From the NCBI RefSeq assembly GCF_014851395.1, contig NW_024040596.1:12010901-12074900 (forward strand): a stretch of DNA of 64,000 nt, written 5' to 3'. Source of the stretch: Micropterus salmoides (taxonomy: Eukaryota; Chordata; Actinopteri; Centrarchiformes; Centrarchidae). The notes below the pieces were generated by a model. The model made no database searches. It saw only the letters and a list, made by a program, of their open reading frames with translations, and had not been told where the DNA came from. This document shows, in pieces, positions 49,740 through 61,666 of the stretch. The translations under genes and the position numbers were made by a program. How positions within the stretch are numbered: the stretch's first letter is position 1; every line of letters starts with the position of its first letter.

Positions 49740-50600
49740 CAACAGATAGCATTACATTACTATCTTTATTGTTGATAGTATAAGAAATGTGTACATTGTC
49801 TTATTTTACAGTAAATAAAGTTACCATTATGAAATACAGTAAGAATGGTAAGTCTTTATAGAATGTACAACAGTATCAAAAGGAAGATATCAAAATGCAA
49901 GAGGAAAATGGGAAAGGCTTCAGTGTACTTCATCTTTACCATCAAGTAACTCAAAAATAAACTACAGTAAATGAAAATTGCAAGTAAAACAAGTCACAAA
50001 AGTCAGCACTGTAAATGTTTGCTCAAAAAACAACATATGTGCAGCAGCACACCATCGGAGGATATCACTACGTGGTAACATTGGTACCCCTTTGGCCTGG
50101 GACACCCACTCTTTTACCAATCAAATTCTGTCCTTACCGGTGTGTTTTGGCCAAGTCCACATAGATAAAAACATGGTGTGTGTGATGGGCTTCCAGCTCC
50201 ATGACTCTCTAAAAGAAATCCCCCCTGTGGGGATTAGTCGTTGGGTCCTAAAGAAGAAATAAAGAATTACACACAAGCAATAGATTTTAATTTTGGTAAT
50301 ATGCAGTTATGCCTTTTCAGAATACATATTTTACCTGTTGGGTCACTTGAAGATTCTGTCAATTGATGCCACGTATGGCTGCTCTCTGAGACCAGAGTCT
50401 TTCAATGATAGTCCATGGTTGATTATCTGGTTACCACAGTAGCCCCAATGTCATCAGAGACTACAGCTCTTGGTCATCTCTGCTGTTGTCTTACACCACC
50501 GCGCATGCAGAATCCTCTTCCTCTCTGTACCACTCTTTATCCATATCTCTTGCAGGCTCCAGTGGAGTGGAGGTGTAACAAAACATTGTTGACATAAAGA
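49740..50600 (-). mobile_element. Tc1/IS630-type transposase remnant
   Basis: On the minus strand, 50160 to about 50090 reads DLAKTHR, stop, GQNLIGKRVGVPGQRGTNVT, which matches the FNLAKTRRRGRNIIGKRA...VPGQRG.NIT block of a fish IS630/Tc1-like transposase. At about 50490-50345 the DNA-binding part reads VSDDIGATVV and, in another frame, IINHGLSLKDSGLREQPYV. Stops and frameshifts show the copy is dead. Terminal repeats were not identified; boundaries are approximate. The + strand open frame at 49978-50262 is only the antisense of this relic. Confidence 0.65.
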
Positions 50601-53600
50601 TGTCTCCTTTTATAGGTGGTAATGAGATCATTAGGTGAAAAGACCAGGGTAGGGCTGTAACTGAGATGGGAATGACCTGTCGTTGGTATCAACGGTATGA
50701 ACGACCCGTTTGGCCATAAGTGTAATTTTTACTTCCGCGTCAAAACTGACGGCGTAGGCTACGGGGCTACGCAGAGGCTACAACGTTGCCTGCCGTGCAC
50801 CTCCTCAAAAATGTAACTACATGTCGACGTGGACTGTAAGCACTGTGATTGGTCAGCTGGGTAGCCTCGCAATGCCTCCGAGTCGACTGGAAGTGCCCCA
50901 TGCTTTGTACTAACTTTTACTTGCGGCCAAAACGGCGGCGGTAACACGGTGGATAAATATTATAAATATATTTGACCGTCACAAGCCGCGCAAAATTGTT
51001 TTACTATGAGAATGTGATCCATTTGGTCTATAATATTTGAAAAGACAATACCAGCCGCACGTAGACAATTTTACCCCCATTAACGTTAGCGGAGGGCTAA
51101 ACCGGAAGTTAGCCCGCAAAAGGCCAGCAAAAGTCAATACAGTGGACGCTGTAGCGCTACTGCCAACTAGCGTTTGAGGGTGTAATTGCAGAATGACGGA
51201 TACACCAACGCACAAGTATAAATGCCTGACCCTACGCAGGAGTATAAATCAAGCTTTAGGTGAGAATGCCAACAAGGGTCGTTCAGAGGGACTTGGCCTC
51301 GGCCCTAACGACTGTTGTTACAATATCCAGAAGCACTAACGAACCAGCGGTATCGATCATCTTAACAATGACCCACAGAGGTTAAATAGCTGAGTTTTTC
51401 TACCTGTCAGAATTAAAGAAGTAAAGACTTCAAGCATCTTCAACCAAGTCCAGTTGCCCTTGATTTTAACCTTCATTGGGGAAAATTAAATGTACATTTG
51501 CATAATTTCAGTTTCAACACCAAGAATTTTGTGCTGATAATAACCGAAAACACCCCTTTAAGCTCATCTAACAGCCTCTCTACATAAAGATCATATCCTG
51601 TAACAATTTTATGTCACAGTATGAAAAGATTTACAAGATTATTGGAGAGAAACTGGTTGTTGGTTGTGGAAGTGTGGAAAGTGAAGAAAAAGAAAATCTA
51701 TAAATACATGAAAATGAGGGCAGGGTCTCTGTGGCCTTTCGGTAGCCATATTACTGTTCTGTTCACCTAAGGTTTTGTTAAAACCACAGCTGACCTCTGT
51801 GGTAAAGCCATCACATACCATTACAATCTACAGTCCATTCCCTACGCAGCATGCACTCTTTGCCCTCTTACGCCTTTTATTATTTCCTTAAAATTAAAGC
51901 TAACATTGTTTGTGGTTGGTTGAAAGGCCTGGGGATACATGACCAGATAACTAAATAAAAAATACACAACACAATGTTAAAATGTTGATGCATTAAAGGG
52001 AAAACGGGAAAAAAATTTCACGGATGCAGGGTTTCTGCAGAATACAATAAATTCAACTTACTTCCATCCACTACTTAATTCTTTAACTTTCCTGACCAAC
52101 CAGTACAAGAAGACCAACATTGGTCCATCAATCAATGTTGACTATCTATTTTCCCATCTATGTGTTTCTCTTTCTGGTTAATCTATCTTCTTAGCTAAGG
52201 TGGTTTCACTTATTACAATAGATTTCTGTGGCAGAGCAGCAATTACACCCCATTACAACACTATTACATTAAGAAGCACGGAGTGGAGAGAGAGAGTGAG
52301 GGAGGGAGGGAGAGAGGAAAAGAGTCTGTGTCAGGTTTGTCTATTGAATGAGGCCTTTAGAGAACAGTATGGAGGCTTTTACGCTGCTGTGAGTTCCGAT
52401 TGAATTTGTGCATGTGTGCAGTATATGTCTTAATGTGTAAGGATGCAGTGCAGAGGAGAGAATATATTTGCATGTGCAGCTGTATGCTTATTTAAATAAC
52501 AAAAGTCAGTGCAGCAGAAGCAGATTTTTGTTTTTGTTTGTATTAGTTTGTGCGAATAAATGTGTGCGTGTTTCCAGCAGCACTGGGCTAAATTATTACC
52601 GTGTGAGATAGGCTCCAGGGGATGAAATGTTGTCTGTGCTCACGCACACACATACACACTAACTCTAACTGGCTCAAAGCCCTTCTCAATCAATGCATGC
52701 CTGTACTCTGCCCTTGTATCTAAATGTAGATCCTATTCTGCTCCCTGAGACTTGCGGGGGAGTTGTACTGCACCAGACCATGTTGCGTTTTTGTGTATTT
52801 ACGTATTTAGTGCGGTACAGTGTCTGTGGTTTAAGTATGTACCATGTTGTGTACCATATGGTACAACTTACCCCTCACAGGGGACAGAGCTTCAGGCAGG
52901 GAACAGGTCATTTGAACTGACATGTCAGCACACACTCACACACAAGCACACACACATTCATATGTACACCCCTGTGTACACATAATTACAACACAAAACC
53001 TAATGTGCACAAGCACACACACAGACTCCACACACATTTTCTCACTAATGTACCTAATAGTGAACAACAACAAACAAAACACTTTCAATCGTTACAACAC
53101 TCATGCACACACACAAACACACATTCACAATCACAAAAACTGACACACTACCCCCTGCAAACTTTAACATTCATTCCCTCTTTGGTGACAGGAAGTGTTT
53201 AGTGAGGTGGAGTTTGATGAAAAACAGATAACTAGGTTAATGGGACAATTCTAGCTACACACATGTACACCCACACACACACAGATGCAGGGACTGTGCT
53301 TAACCTCTACTCCTGTCCATATGCCTCTTAAACTGACAGAATTTGGCTCAACCACTCTCATCTGTTTTTCAGTTTAGCTCGAGAACAACAGCTCTCAGGA
53401 TTTTTGTTGCAGAGCCATGCTTTGATTCCCCGGGGAAAAGAACAACTGCAGCAAAATGCTAAATCTCTCCTGGTTAGTAGGACACGTCACAGTGTTGTAA
53501 TTTAGGACAATTATAGGTTTTCAATGAGGGACCCACTCCCACATCTCAGCCTACATAGACACACGTGTACTGCATGAGTTTATTTCACTGTCTGCAGATG

Positions 53601-55160
53601 TCACCGTGAAATCAGTCACAGTGTATGATTGGCTTTCTGAAAACTACACATTTAAAGCCTGCATATGTTCACTCATCAGCGCAACCATTTTGAGGGTTTG
53701 CATTTTATTGTCCTAGACTTTCTTTGTTGAAGTCACTAGGTTAAGTCTGACATAAATTAGGTAAAAAAATACCACGTGGTTGGTGGAACTCTCAGGATCA
53801 CTCAGTGCGATCATGTTCTAATTTTTAGGCACAAGTTTTAATGTAAAAACTAAAACCCCTGTTTTTTACAAGTACCAAATCATAATCACTCTATGTTGTT
53901 TAAACTGTTTTTAAAGTAAATCTATGTGGCTTCCCATGTTTGAACTCTGAGAATGTGGCATAGCAAGGAGAAAAGAATAAAATTACCGACCAGCTAGCCA
54001 CCTTGGGAATTTCACACCAAGAAATACATACAGTCATTCTCGGAAATGTGTGACACTAATTATTATTTAGGAAACTCTATGAACACTGAAGGCGCACAAG
54101 CTCACTTAAAGAAGATAGAATCAGAGAGAAAAGCAGATGATCATTTCAAAGTAATCGAATCTAAGAATCTGTTGTATTTAGGATGCTCAACAAATTCTTT
54201 ATCACAAAATCAAAATACAACTTGCAACTTGCCTCCCCAACAGGTTCAAAGAACACAATATAATAAAAAACATAAATCAATGCAAAATTAAATAAAAAAA
54301 AAACGAATAACAAGAAACTTATTGCTAACAGCAATAGCACCCAAAATGTTGAAATTTTAGATATTCAATATGTAAACACAGCTGAATCTAGTTTGAAGCA
54401 TTAACAACTATAAGACCACATATTCCCTCATCATGACAGGGTCTAGGCTGGTGAAGAGCAGAAGTAATAAATAATGGAAAAAGGGTGCGATGGTCAGTGA
54501 AGGAGGGAGGGGTGATGTGTGATGGAACGAATGATAGTAGGAATAGAGGACAGAGGATGGAGGCATAGCAATAGGAGAGGTGCTTGAGGTGTGACCAACA
54601 CGATACAGACTGGCTGATGACAAATTTAACAAAAACTGTATTTCTTTCCCTCATGGTAAGGTTACAGGAGAGAGAAAGAGCAGGAGTGAGGATGGGAGGG
54701 AGAAAAAATATTCTTGAAGAAAGAGAGCAGCTTCTTTCATATTGTACTGTTTCATGTATGTGTGAGATTGGCAGAGAGATGAACAGGTGGAGGAACTGAA
54801 AAAAACACTCAACACTAGCTTAATGATTGGAGAAGAAAATAGGAGGAGACAGACTGAAGTATGGATGAGAGAAAGAAAATAATTGCAAGATGCTAATCAC
54901 GATCTTAAGGGTCTCACTCAAAGGGTGGAGGATAAAAAGTGAAAATAAAAGATGTACCATGACAGGAGGGAGAAAAGGATGCTTTTGGAAAGATAGAATA
55001 CGAAAGTGTATCTCTCCAAAAGCAGAGGGAAGATTTAGTTATCATGTCCCACAAAAAAAAGGAAACTTGAGGAGGGAGAAGCGTATAGGGAAGCAAGAAG
55101 TAAAGATTAGGGAAAGAGAGACAAAAGGAAGTCTCACAGCTAAGATAAAAACAACAGAAT
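50601..55160. other. Gene-free spacer
   Basis: I see no conserved protein stretch or splice-consistent exon. The region includes CA-rich sequence (about 52920-53140) and a purine-rich (GA) + strand from about 54640 to 55150. Open frames here are short and translate to low-complexity Lys/Glu/Arg-rich or Cys-rich peptides. Confidence 0.55.
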
Positions 55161-55162
55161 GA

Positions 55163-55976
55163 TACACTTTACAGTACAGCCAAAAGTAAATGGACACCCC
55201 TGGTCCACGTACCTTTGTGTACTATAGTCCACACAGTTATTATGATGTGTTATTATAGGTTAAGATAAGATAAGACTTTACTGATCCTCAGGGGGGAATT
55301 CACAGTCTTACCAGCAGTATATGTAATTCAAATTAGCCCCACCTTTACCAGCTGCAACATTAAAGTGATTTACACTTTAATATATATAATACAATATATT
55401 ATTCTGAAATGGGACATTCAGCACAATGAGCACTTATTTTAGGGTATTGTTGTCTGTGGTTCTGAGTACTTCTTTCACCACTGGTTTAGGCTCAGCCCTT
55501 TATTTCCATCAAAGGGAAATCATTATGCTGATCAACACAATGATGTTTTAGAGAATAGTGCCCAATTGTGCAACTTGGATGCAATAGTTTGGGGAATACT
55601 TTTTCCTCTGTCAATACAACAATGCCCCTGTGCACACAGCGAGGTACATAAAGAATCATGCTTTCTATTTTGGTGTGGATTAACTTATTTGCCCTGCACA
55701 GAGCCCTGCCCTCAACCTTATTGAAGACCTTTGAGATTAATTGGAGCAACAACTCAGATTTAGGCTCTACATCAGTGTCCAACCTCACTAATGTGCTTGT
55801 GTCTGAATGAGAGCAAATCTCTGCAGCCAGGTTCCAAAAGCAGAAGGCCTTCCCAGGAGAGGGGGGCTGATGTAGCAGCCTATTAATGCCCACGGATTTG
55901 GGATGAGATATTCTAAAAGCCCATGCTTTATGGATGAAATGTGTGGGTGTTTATTTACTTTTGGCCATGTGGTGTA
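55163..55976 (+). mobile_element. Tc1/mariner-type remnant with eroded transposase
   Basis: The ends TACACTTTACAGTACAGCCA, then AAAGTAAATGGACACCCC, and (reverse complement) TACACCACATGGCCAAAAGT, then AAATAAACACCC, are inverted repeats beginning with TA, as in Tc1/mariner elements. Sense-strand translation around 55698-55770 gives QSPALNLIEDL, a stop, then LEQQLRFRL, which corresponds to the conserved APDLNPIEHLWDELERR block next to the last catalytic acidic residue of Tc1-type transposases. Most of the transposase is absent, and in-frame stops show it is inactive. A LINE tail appears inserted near the left end. The 133-residue minus-strand frame is antisense noise. Confidence 0.7.
55258..55330 (-). 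mobile_element. L2/Rex1-type LINE 3' tail (antisense)
   Basis: AAGATAAGATAAGACTTTAC, followed by TGATCCTCAGGGGGGAATTC, is the reverse complement of the fish LINE tail (GAATTCCCCC...GATCAGTAAAGTCTTATC) with short AAGATA-type end repeats. It lies within the Tc1-type remnant, so it is probably a very short 5'-truncated insertion. Only the tail is recognisable. Confidence 0.5.
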
Positions 55977-57118
55977 TCTGTTTGGGGGAAAGAAAAGGAC
56001 AGAGAGAAGAGATGGATATTTGAAGAGGGATGTCTCATCTTGAAGGAGAAAGAGAGATGACACAAAAGATTGAAGGAGTAAGAAGGAGAGCCGACGCTCT
56101 TGAAAGATGGCTGAAGACTGATAGAAGTATTTGTCATCACTGGAGAAATGATAAGAGGAGAGTTAGACGAAACAAGGGATGAGAGAGAGAGAGGCCAAGT
56201 GAAGGAGAGAGGAGAAGGGACATGAAGAGAGATGGAGAGGGGTTCAGGGGGCATAATAATGACAAAATGACAAGAGGATGATCGAAGCATGGGTCATGTT
56301 TACCCACAGGAGAGGGAGAGTGAGAGAGATGGCAAAGAGTCTGGAGGCGGGGAGGCGACAGCAGACTGAAGGGTCACTCTGTTTACGGGGAGAAGGAGAG
56401 ATTGAGGGATATTGATGTGAGGAGGGAGGAGAAAGATGCGGAGAGACAGCTCGGGATGGAGAGAGGGCCTCTGGCTCGGAAAAGAGTAAGGGATGATGGG
56501 GCGGAGGAGGGACAGAAACGACGAAAGCCTTAGAGAGGGGAGATAGTCACAGAGGGAAGAGATGAAGGGAGGAAAAGGAGAATTGGGGAAAACAGAGAGA
56601 GAAGCTGAAATCCAATGAGAATATGGAGTACACTGCACAGAGGCAGTTGTTTTATCTACTGGAAAAATGCAGGAAACACAAGGGATCCAGTCTACACCAA
56701 ATGTACTGTTTTTTTATCCAGAACAGAGTCTGAAGGGATTGAAATAATACGCTGAGAAGCATGAGTGATTTATCTGTGTGTTAGAATGGAGGGGTGCAGA
56801 CTGAGGGAGAGAGGAGGTAGCAGAGTTAGATCGGACTCTGTCCGGGGTTGAGAAACAAAGAGATGAAGGCATCATCTGCAGAAATTCTGTCAGACCTGGG
56901 CCTCGACTGAGAGTCAGGAGAAAATCAACATCAAGGCTCTCTAGAGAAATCCAAGAGATTTTTACTGGGCTCTTTTACATTGGGCATGATTATACGTATT
57001 TAGCACTAATTACAAGCAATTTCAATTTAGCTGTGAATGAAAAACATCTTTGCCAAAAAAAATACACAGACCGAAATGTACCATCACAAACCTGGCTAAA
57101 CATATATAAGTTCATAAC
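55977..57118. other. Gene-free purine-rich spacer
   Basis: The + strand is strongly GA-rich from about 55980 to 56630 (many GAGAGA and GGAGGA phrases). No exon or element is recognisable. Minus-strand open frames here are Ser/Pro/Leu-rich translations of the complementary CT-rich strand. Confidence 0.6.
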
Positions 57119-58031
57119 TAGGGATGCACCGAATATTCGGCCACTTAAATGAATCGGCCGAAAATAGCAAAAAAAAAAAACACTTTCGGTGTTCTCAAAT
57201 GCACAAATATTGGATAGCACAGGCCTAATAAGTCAAAAGTCCAAAGAAATTTTACCGAACAATTACGTTGACATGTTAGCCGTGTGGAAGCATTTTAAAG
57301 TGTCTGAGAAAGACTCAAAAATCGCCGTTTGCAGACAGTGTTCTGCTGAATTGTCTCTTAACGCATCCACTCCATCTGTGGCTGACTTCTTAGAAAAGGC
57401 AACAAATGGTCTGAACATCTTTGAGTATTTCTGTCACTCGTTTCTGAGAAGGCGATTAAGCTCGCTGCACCTAAATTAGAAGTGCGCACGTATTCAAGCC
57501 TTTATGGTAAATCCACTGAAACGGACCAGAGTGAGCTGACAGGCAGGTTAACCACTTTATCCTAGTATTAAGTATTAAGTATTGCAATTTGAGAGTGCTA
57601 CCTAAAGAGAGGCTATGAAGTCTTCATGTTACGCGATACACATACAACATTATTTATCAAATTGGGTCGGACTTACACATGTGGATATGTGACAACGTCC
57701 GGTTTTCAAAATAAGGTGTCTATACATTATGGAAACAAGATTATTTGGATTATATTCACAGAAAGTATAAAACATATTACATGTGTATATTAAAAGTAAA
57801 CATTACCATACCGTATCCTCTTGGGCCACGGACCCACCCCCCATAGTCTCTCCAAATCCTGTGGGAAACACTGAGTAAAAAGCACATTTTGACTATTGAA
57901 TTTATGCAATGATAAAAAAAAAGCCAAAATAAATGGAAAAAATGTGAATGTACTTGTTCGGCATTCAGCAAATTATTTTATTATATTTGGTTTCGACTTC
58001 GGCCAAGAATTTTCATTTCGGTGCATCCCTA
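57119..58031 (+). mobile_element. hAT transposon derivative with 8-bp target duplication
   Basis: A perfect 15-bp terminal inverted repeat, TAGGGATGCACCGAA at 57119-57133 and TTCGGTGCATCCCTA at 58017-58031, is flanked by the identical octamer TTCATAAC (57111-57118 and 58032-58039). An 8-bp duplication is the hAT signature. Inside, 57189-57479 encodes a peptide with the start of a BED zinc finger (VWKHFKVSEKDSKIAVCRQC), after which the expected His pair and the catalytic domain are missing. The 913-bp element is therefore an internally deleted copy that would need transposase from elsewhere to move. Confidence 0.9.
57189..57479 (+). pseudogene. Truncated BED-finger transposase N-terminus (hAT)
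   Basis: The 96-residue frame has a BED-type start, with aromatic residues in VWKHF and the CRQC zinc-binding pair at about residues 48-51. It then runs directly into ASTPSVADFLEKATNGLN without the second half of the finger. The hAT dimerisation and DDE-type catalytic regions are absent. It lies wholly inside the hAT element and is not a host gene. Confidence 0.7.
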
Positions 58032-58311
58032 TTCATAACCAATTGTATTATGTGGAACTGAGGTGTGTTGCCCCCTGACAAACCAAGAGAACACCCAAAC
58101 GATTGCCTGCACACTGAAATTTTTCAAAGATCAAAAAAGATCAATAAAATTATTTTAACACCTTAAAGCCAGTGATGCCAGCTCTGTGATGCCAAGAGGA
58201 GAAGATACAGTCCCATCGGTCATCATGAGGATCAGTATGCTGTGTCAGCAAAGCCCTCATACAGTTGGGACCAACCAAATTATAGCCAAAGAAAATGATA
58301 AGTGAATTAGA

Positions 58312-58790
58312 ATCAGAATCAGAATGAGCTTTAATGCCAAGTAGGTTTACAGGAAATTGCTTTGGTGTTATGGTGCTTAACAATGAAAAATAAACATATC
58401 AGGCAGAAATATATAAGAAAGATAAAGATAGGGATTAACCAAATCTACTACAAAAACTGTTGGTAAACTTCAACTTTATGTAGCACTGAACAGAAAATAG
58501 CAGGTGGCAGATTATATGAGCACTATGAACCCACGCAGACTGAGAAAGACATGACAGTCTGGCCATTGAGATTGGTCAAGACAACACAAACCTGGCGTCT
58601 CAGAAAACACAAACAAGTCAAACAGAATCTGTCAGTTCTGCCAACAGCAAGATCTAGAGACAATGCAACACTTCCAGTTCCTCCCACAATGCAACTTGTA
58701 TGGAGACAGAGGTTCTTTACCAAAATAGAACTGAAATACCAGAGTCAGAATGAAACAAAATTCAATACTTAAAGCTACTAAAAGCTTACA
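58312..58790. mobile_element. LINE remnants (tail and zinc-knuckle-like C-terminus)
   Basis: GAATCAGAATCAGAATGAGC, then TTTAATGCCAAGTAGG at 58312-58347, resembles a fish non-LTR tail in antisense orientation. From about 58616 on the + strand the translation RICQFCQQQDLETMQHFQF ending PQC resembles the Cys-x2-Cys...His...Cys motif that follows the reverse transcriptase in some non-LTR elements; LAIEIGQD upstream fits the same block in another frame. The two parts point in opposite directions, so they are probably two separate fragments. No intact frame remains. Confidence 0.4.
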
Positions 58791-61666
58791 TAGCTGTAGA
58801 AGCAGCAAAATAAATCATAACGTGTCACAGCCTGAGGGATAAACCTGCAGAAACGGAAAACTGAGCACCTTCTAAGTCTGCCCGCTCTTTGTGATTTTCA
58901 TCATTAAATAAAATTATTAAACTAGATCTTGAATTCAAAGTTCTTATATTTGCACTGTAAACTTTGCACAACATGATTTAGCAATACTGAAGAAAAGATT
59001 AGAGAGGGAGACGATGTGTCAGAGGAGTGACCTCTTGTCTGCAGAGAGAGAGAGAGAGAGTGAAGGACTGACTGAGAAACAGATGAGTGAGGGAGACGGT
59101 GGTGGAGAAAATGCTGAGTCACTCCTTTGGGAGGAAAATTGCGGTAATGAGCGAGGGTGAGGCAGTTAGCAGAGGGTGAGAAGAGATGAAGGGGACGAAG
59201 CGAGGAGAGGGGGAACGATGCAGCAAGGGAGGGAAGGGTGGGGTGGGGTACAGAGATGCAGGGAGAAAGAAATGAGGAAAAGAGAAAAAGAGAATAGAAA
59301 GATGAAGGGAGTGGCAGGACTGAGGTCATGCTTTTGCTATCGTTACACATATGTAGGTCATCCTTCTTTTTCTCGCCTTAAAAGATTTCGGTTTAAAGCA
59401 CATCTGTTTCTTGCTGATAATAACAACACGTTGGAATGTGCCTCCAGTGTTTATGTGAGTGGGTGAGGGTGTGTTTTGTGGTGGTACAAGTCCTCCAAAG
59501 TAAACAACAAAATAGGTTGATTGTGATTTCCTTTCCCAAATGATCCATAAGAAAGTTTTTTGATCTCATACCCCTATCTGCGGCTTTACAAGTGAGTGTT
59601 TGGCTTCGATTTGGCCCAAAAATTACTTGGTTGAGGTCAAAGCATAAGTTACTCTGCATTTTTCTTATTTTCAACAAATCCTATGAAAAGACCAACGGCA
59701 ACAATGCTTAAGTTCATCCCTCAGTACTCTCAGACTTCTCTTCTCTGTCAACCTCAAGCTCATTGATTCCTACCGAAGATGTACATCTTCAAAAACTGGT
59801 CATGAATATATTTTTATTTATTTAAAAAGGCTCAGTATTTTCCTTAAAACATCTGGGCACTGTAGTTTTTAGCAAACATTACTCAAAAAGGAGGAAACAT
59901 TGCAGTTGTTAGGGACTACTTTCCGATGCGGATTAATGCACATTTGGTGAGCTAGTGAGAATGTACAGCAGCAGGACAGAGTATTGACTCAAAATAAACT
60001 ACAGTGCCCATGTTCATTGTAATGAACCAATATGTCACCCAGTGCAATGGTGTGACTCATTAATGTGTATTAAATTTTGTTTTATGTAAGTGGTTTTTGA
60101 ACAATAGATGTCTATGAAATAGAAAAAATAAGATCTATTATCCTTTGACAACACTTGTAGCATCAATTCAATGCTGGTTTTTGGTCTTTTCATGGGATTT
60201 GTCGATCATAAGAAAAATAGAGAATATCACCAGCCTTATCATTTAAGGAAAGATTGTGGTTGTGATTAAAAGAGGAATCACTTGGTTCAGAATAGGGAAA
60301 GTAGTGGTAGTAGTTGTAAAGTAGTGAGTGTACGGCTTGCATAACAGCGTAATTTTGCTGCCCCCTCAAAATAACACATCACACAGCCATTAATGTCTAA
60401 ACCGCTGGCAACAAAACTAAGAACACCTCAAAGTGAATGTCCAAATTGTGACCAAAGTACAACTGATCAGAGAAATTATCTTTACTGACTTTATCAGTGT
60501 CAAAGTTACAACCAAGTCTTGTAGTTGTGATACCCATCATCTTGCTATACATCTGTGAAAATGACAGCAGCATGGAGAAATGTAAATCCAATAGTTGGGC
60601 ACAGAAGGATGATGTCACTTTGATCTTTCATCCTCATACAAACCAGCTGAACTTCATCACACGTGTGGTGTGTGGAGAGTGGTGCTCTCTCATTTAACTG
60701 TTAATGACACCATTAAAATTGATATAGTGCACTAGAATTTGTTTAAAAGCATCTGGCAAGGAAGAAATAACAATCAACCCTAAACTTACAGTAAACAGTA
60801 GTAGTGTTCATTTTTAAATGTAAAGGTATTGAATTTCCAGAATACACAGTTTACACAAAATCTTGGGGCATTTCCACCTTCCACCAAAAGACCTCCAATG
60901 GCCAGGAAAAAAACGGGGAAGACACATGGATACCAATGCGATCACCTTCTTCCCGTTGTAAAATATTTTCTCCCCCTCTGCTGCAGCCTGTGCTATGTCA
61001 AACTATATTTGGTACCTAAGTTAAGTTAGCATGTCTTGGTATCAGCTGTTAGTACAAATAATTATTTCACATATGCTTAACGCACCCATACACTGACTCA
61101 CAGTGGGCTGCACTGCTTTCAGTGGGCTCAGACATTCAGGCAGGTGGCACCTCTGACCACACTACAGTCAGTGATGTCAACACAGGTGTTTTGCCATTGC
61201 TTATTAAAAACACCTGCCTCATTGCACCACTGGGGTTTGGCCTAAAGAGTCTTAGATATGTCAAATTTCCATTATAGTTATGTAATGCTAAATCACAATC
61301 TACAATATAAACATACACAATAAAAAGTGTGCCCTGCGGTATTTTACGCCATGGTCTGCTTGACATGATGTCAGATAACAGTATCTCTGAAAACTAGGGT
61401 CTCTGGTTATGGTTCAAAGTCAGAAACTTTTGTCTTTCTTGTGAACACATCGTGCAGTAAGTATAGTTTGATTGGCTCTCATCTCAGTTTTCCAAATCAT
61501 TTGGTAAAATGCCTTTTTAACTGAGTTGTTTATCTGAAAAGGCCCATAAACATATTGTGCTCTCCATATTTTCAGCTCATCTAACTCATGATATAACATA
61601 CACATAAAATACGATCTTAGAAGTTAGAGACATTTAATGAAACTGACATTTATAAAAACATATTTT
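58791..61666. other. Gene-free spacer
   Basis: No exon, RNA gene or defined element is recognisable. A (GA)n-like stretch lies at about 59042-59060, with GA-rich + strand to about 59310. A small palindrome (GGCAGGTG...CACCTGCCT) spans about 61139-61220. The many short open frames have no conserved translation. Confidence 0.55.

Noticed and set aside
49978..50262. 94-residue + strand open frame
   Set aside because: It is antisense to a decayed IS630/Tc1-like transposase on the minus strand.
55492..55893. 133-residue minus-strand open frame
   Set aside because: It is antisense to the eroded Tc1-type transposase, whose conserved block is on the + strand.
56300..56638. 112-residue Ser/Pro/Leu-rich minus-strand frame
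   Set aside because: It is the complement of a GA-rich tract and shows no domain or splice context.
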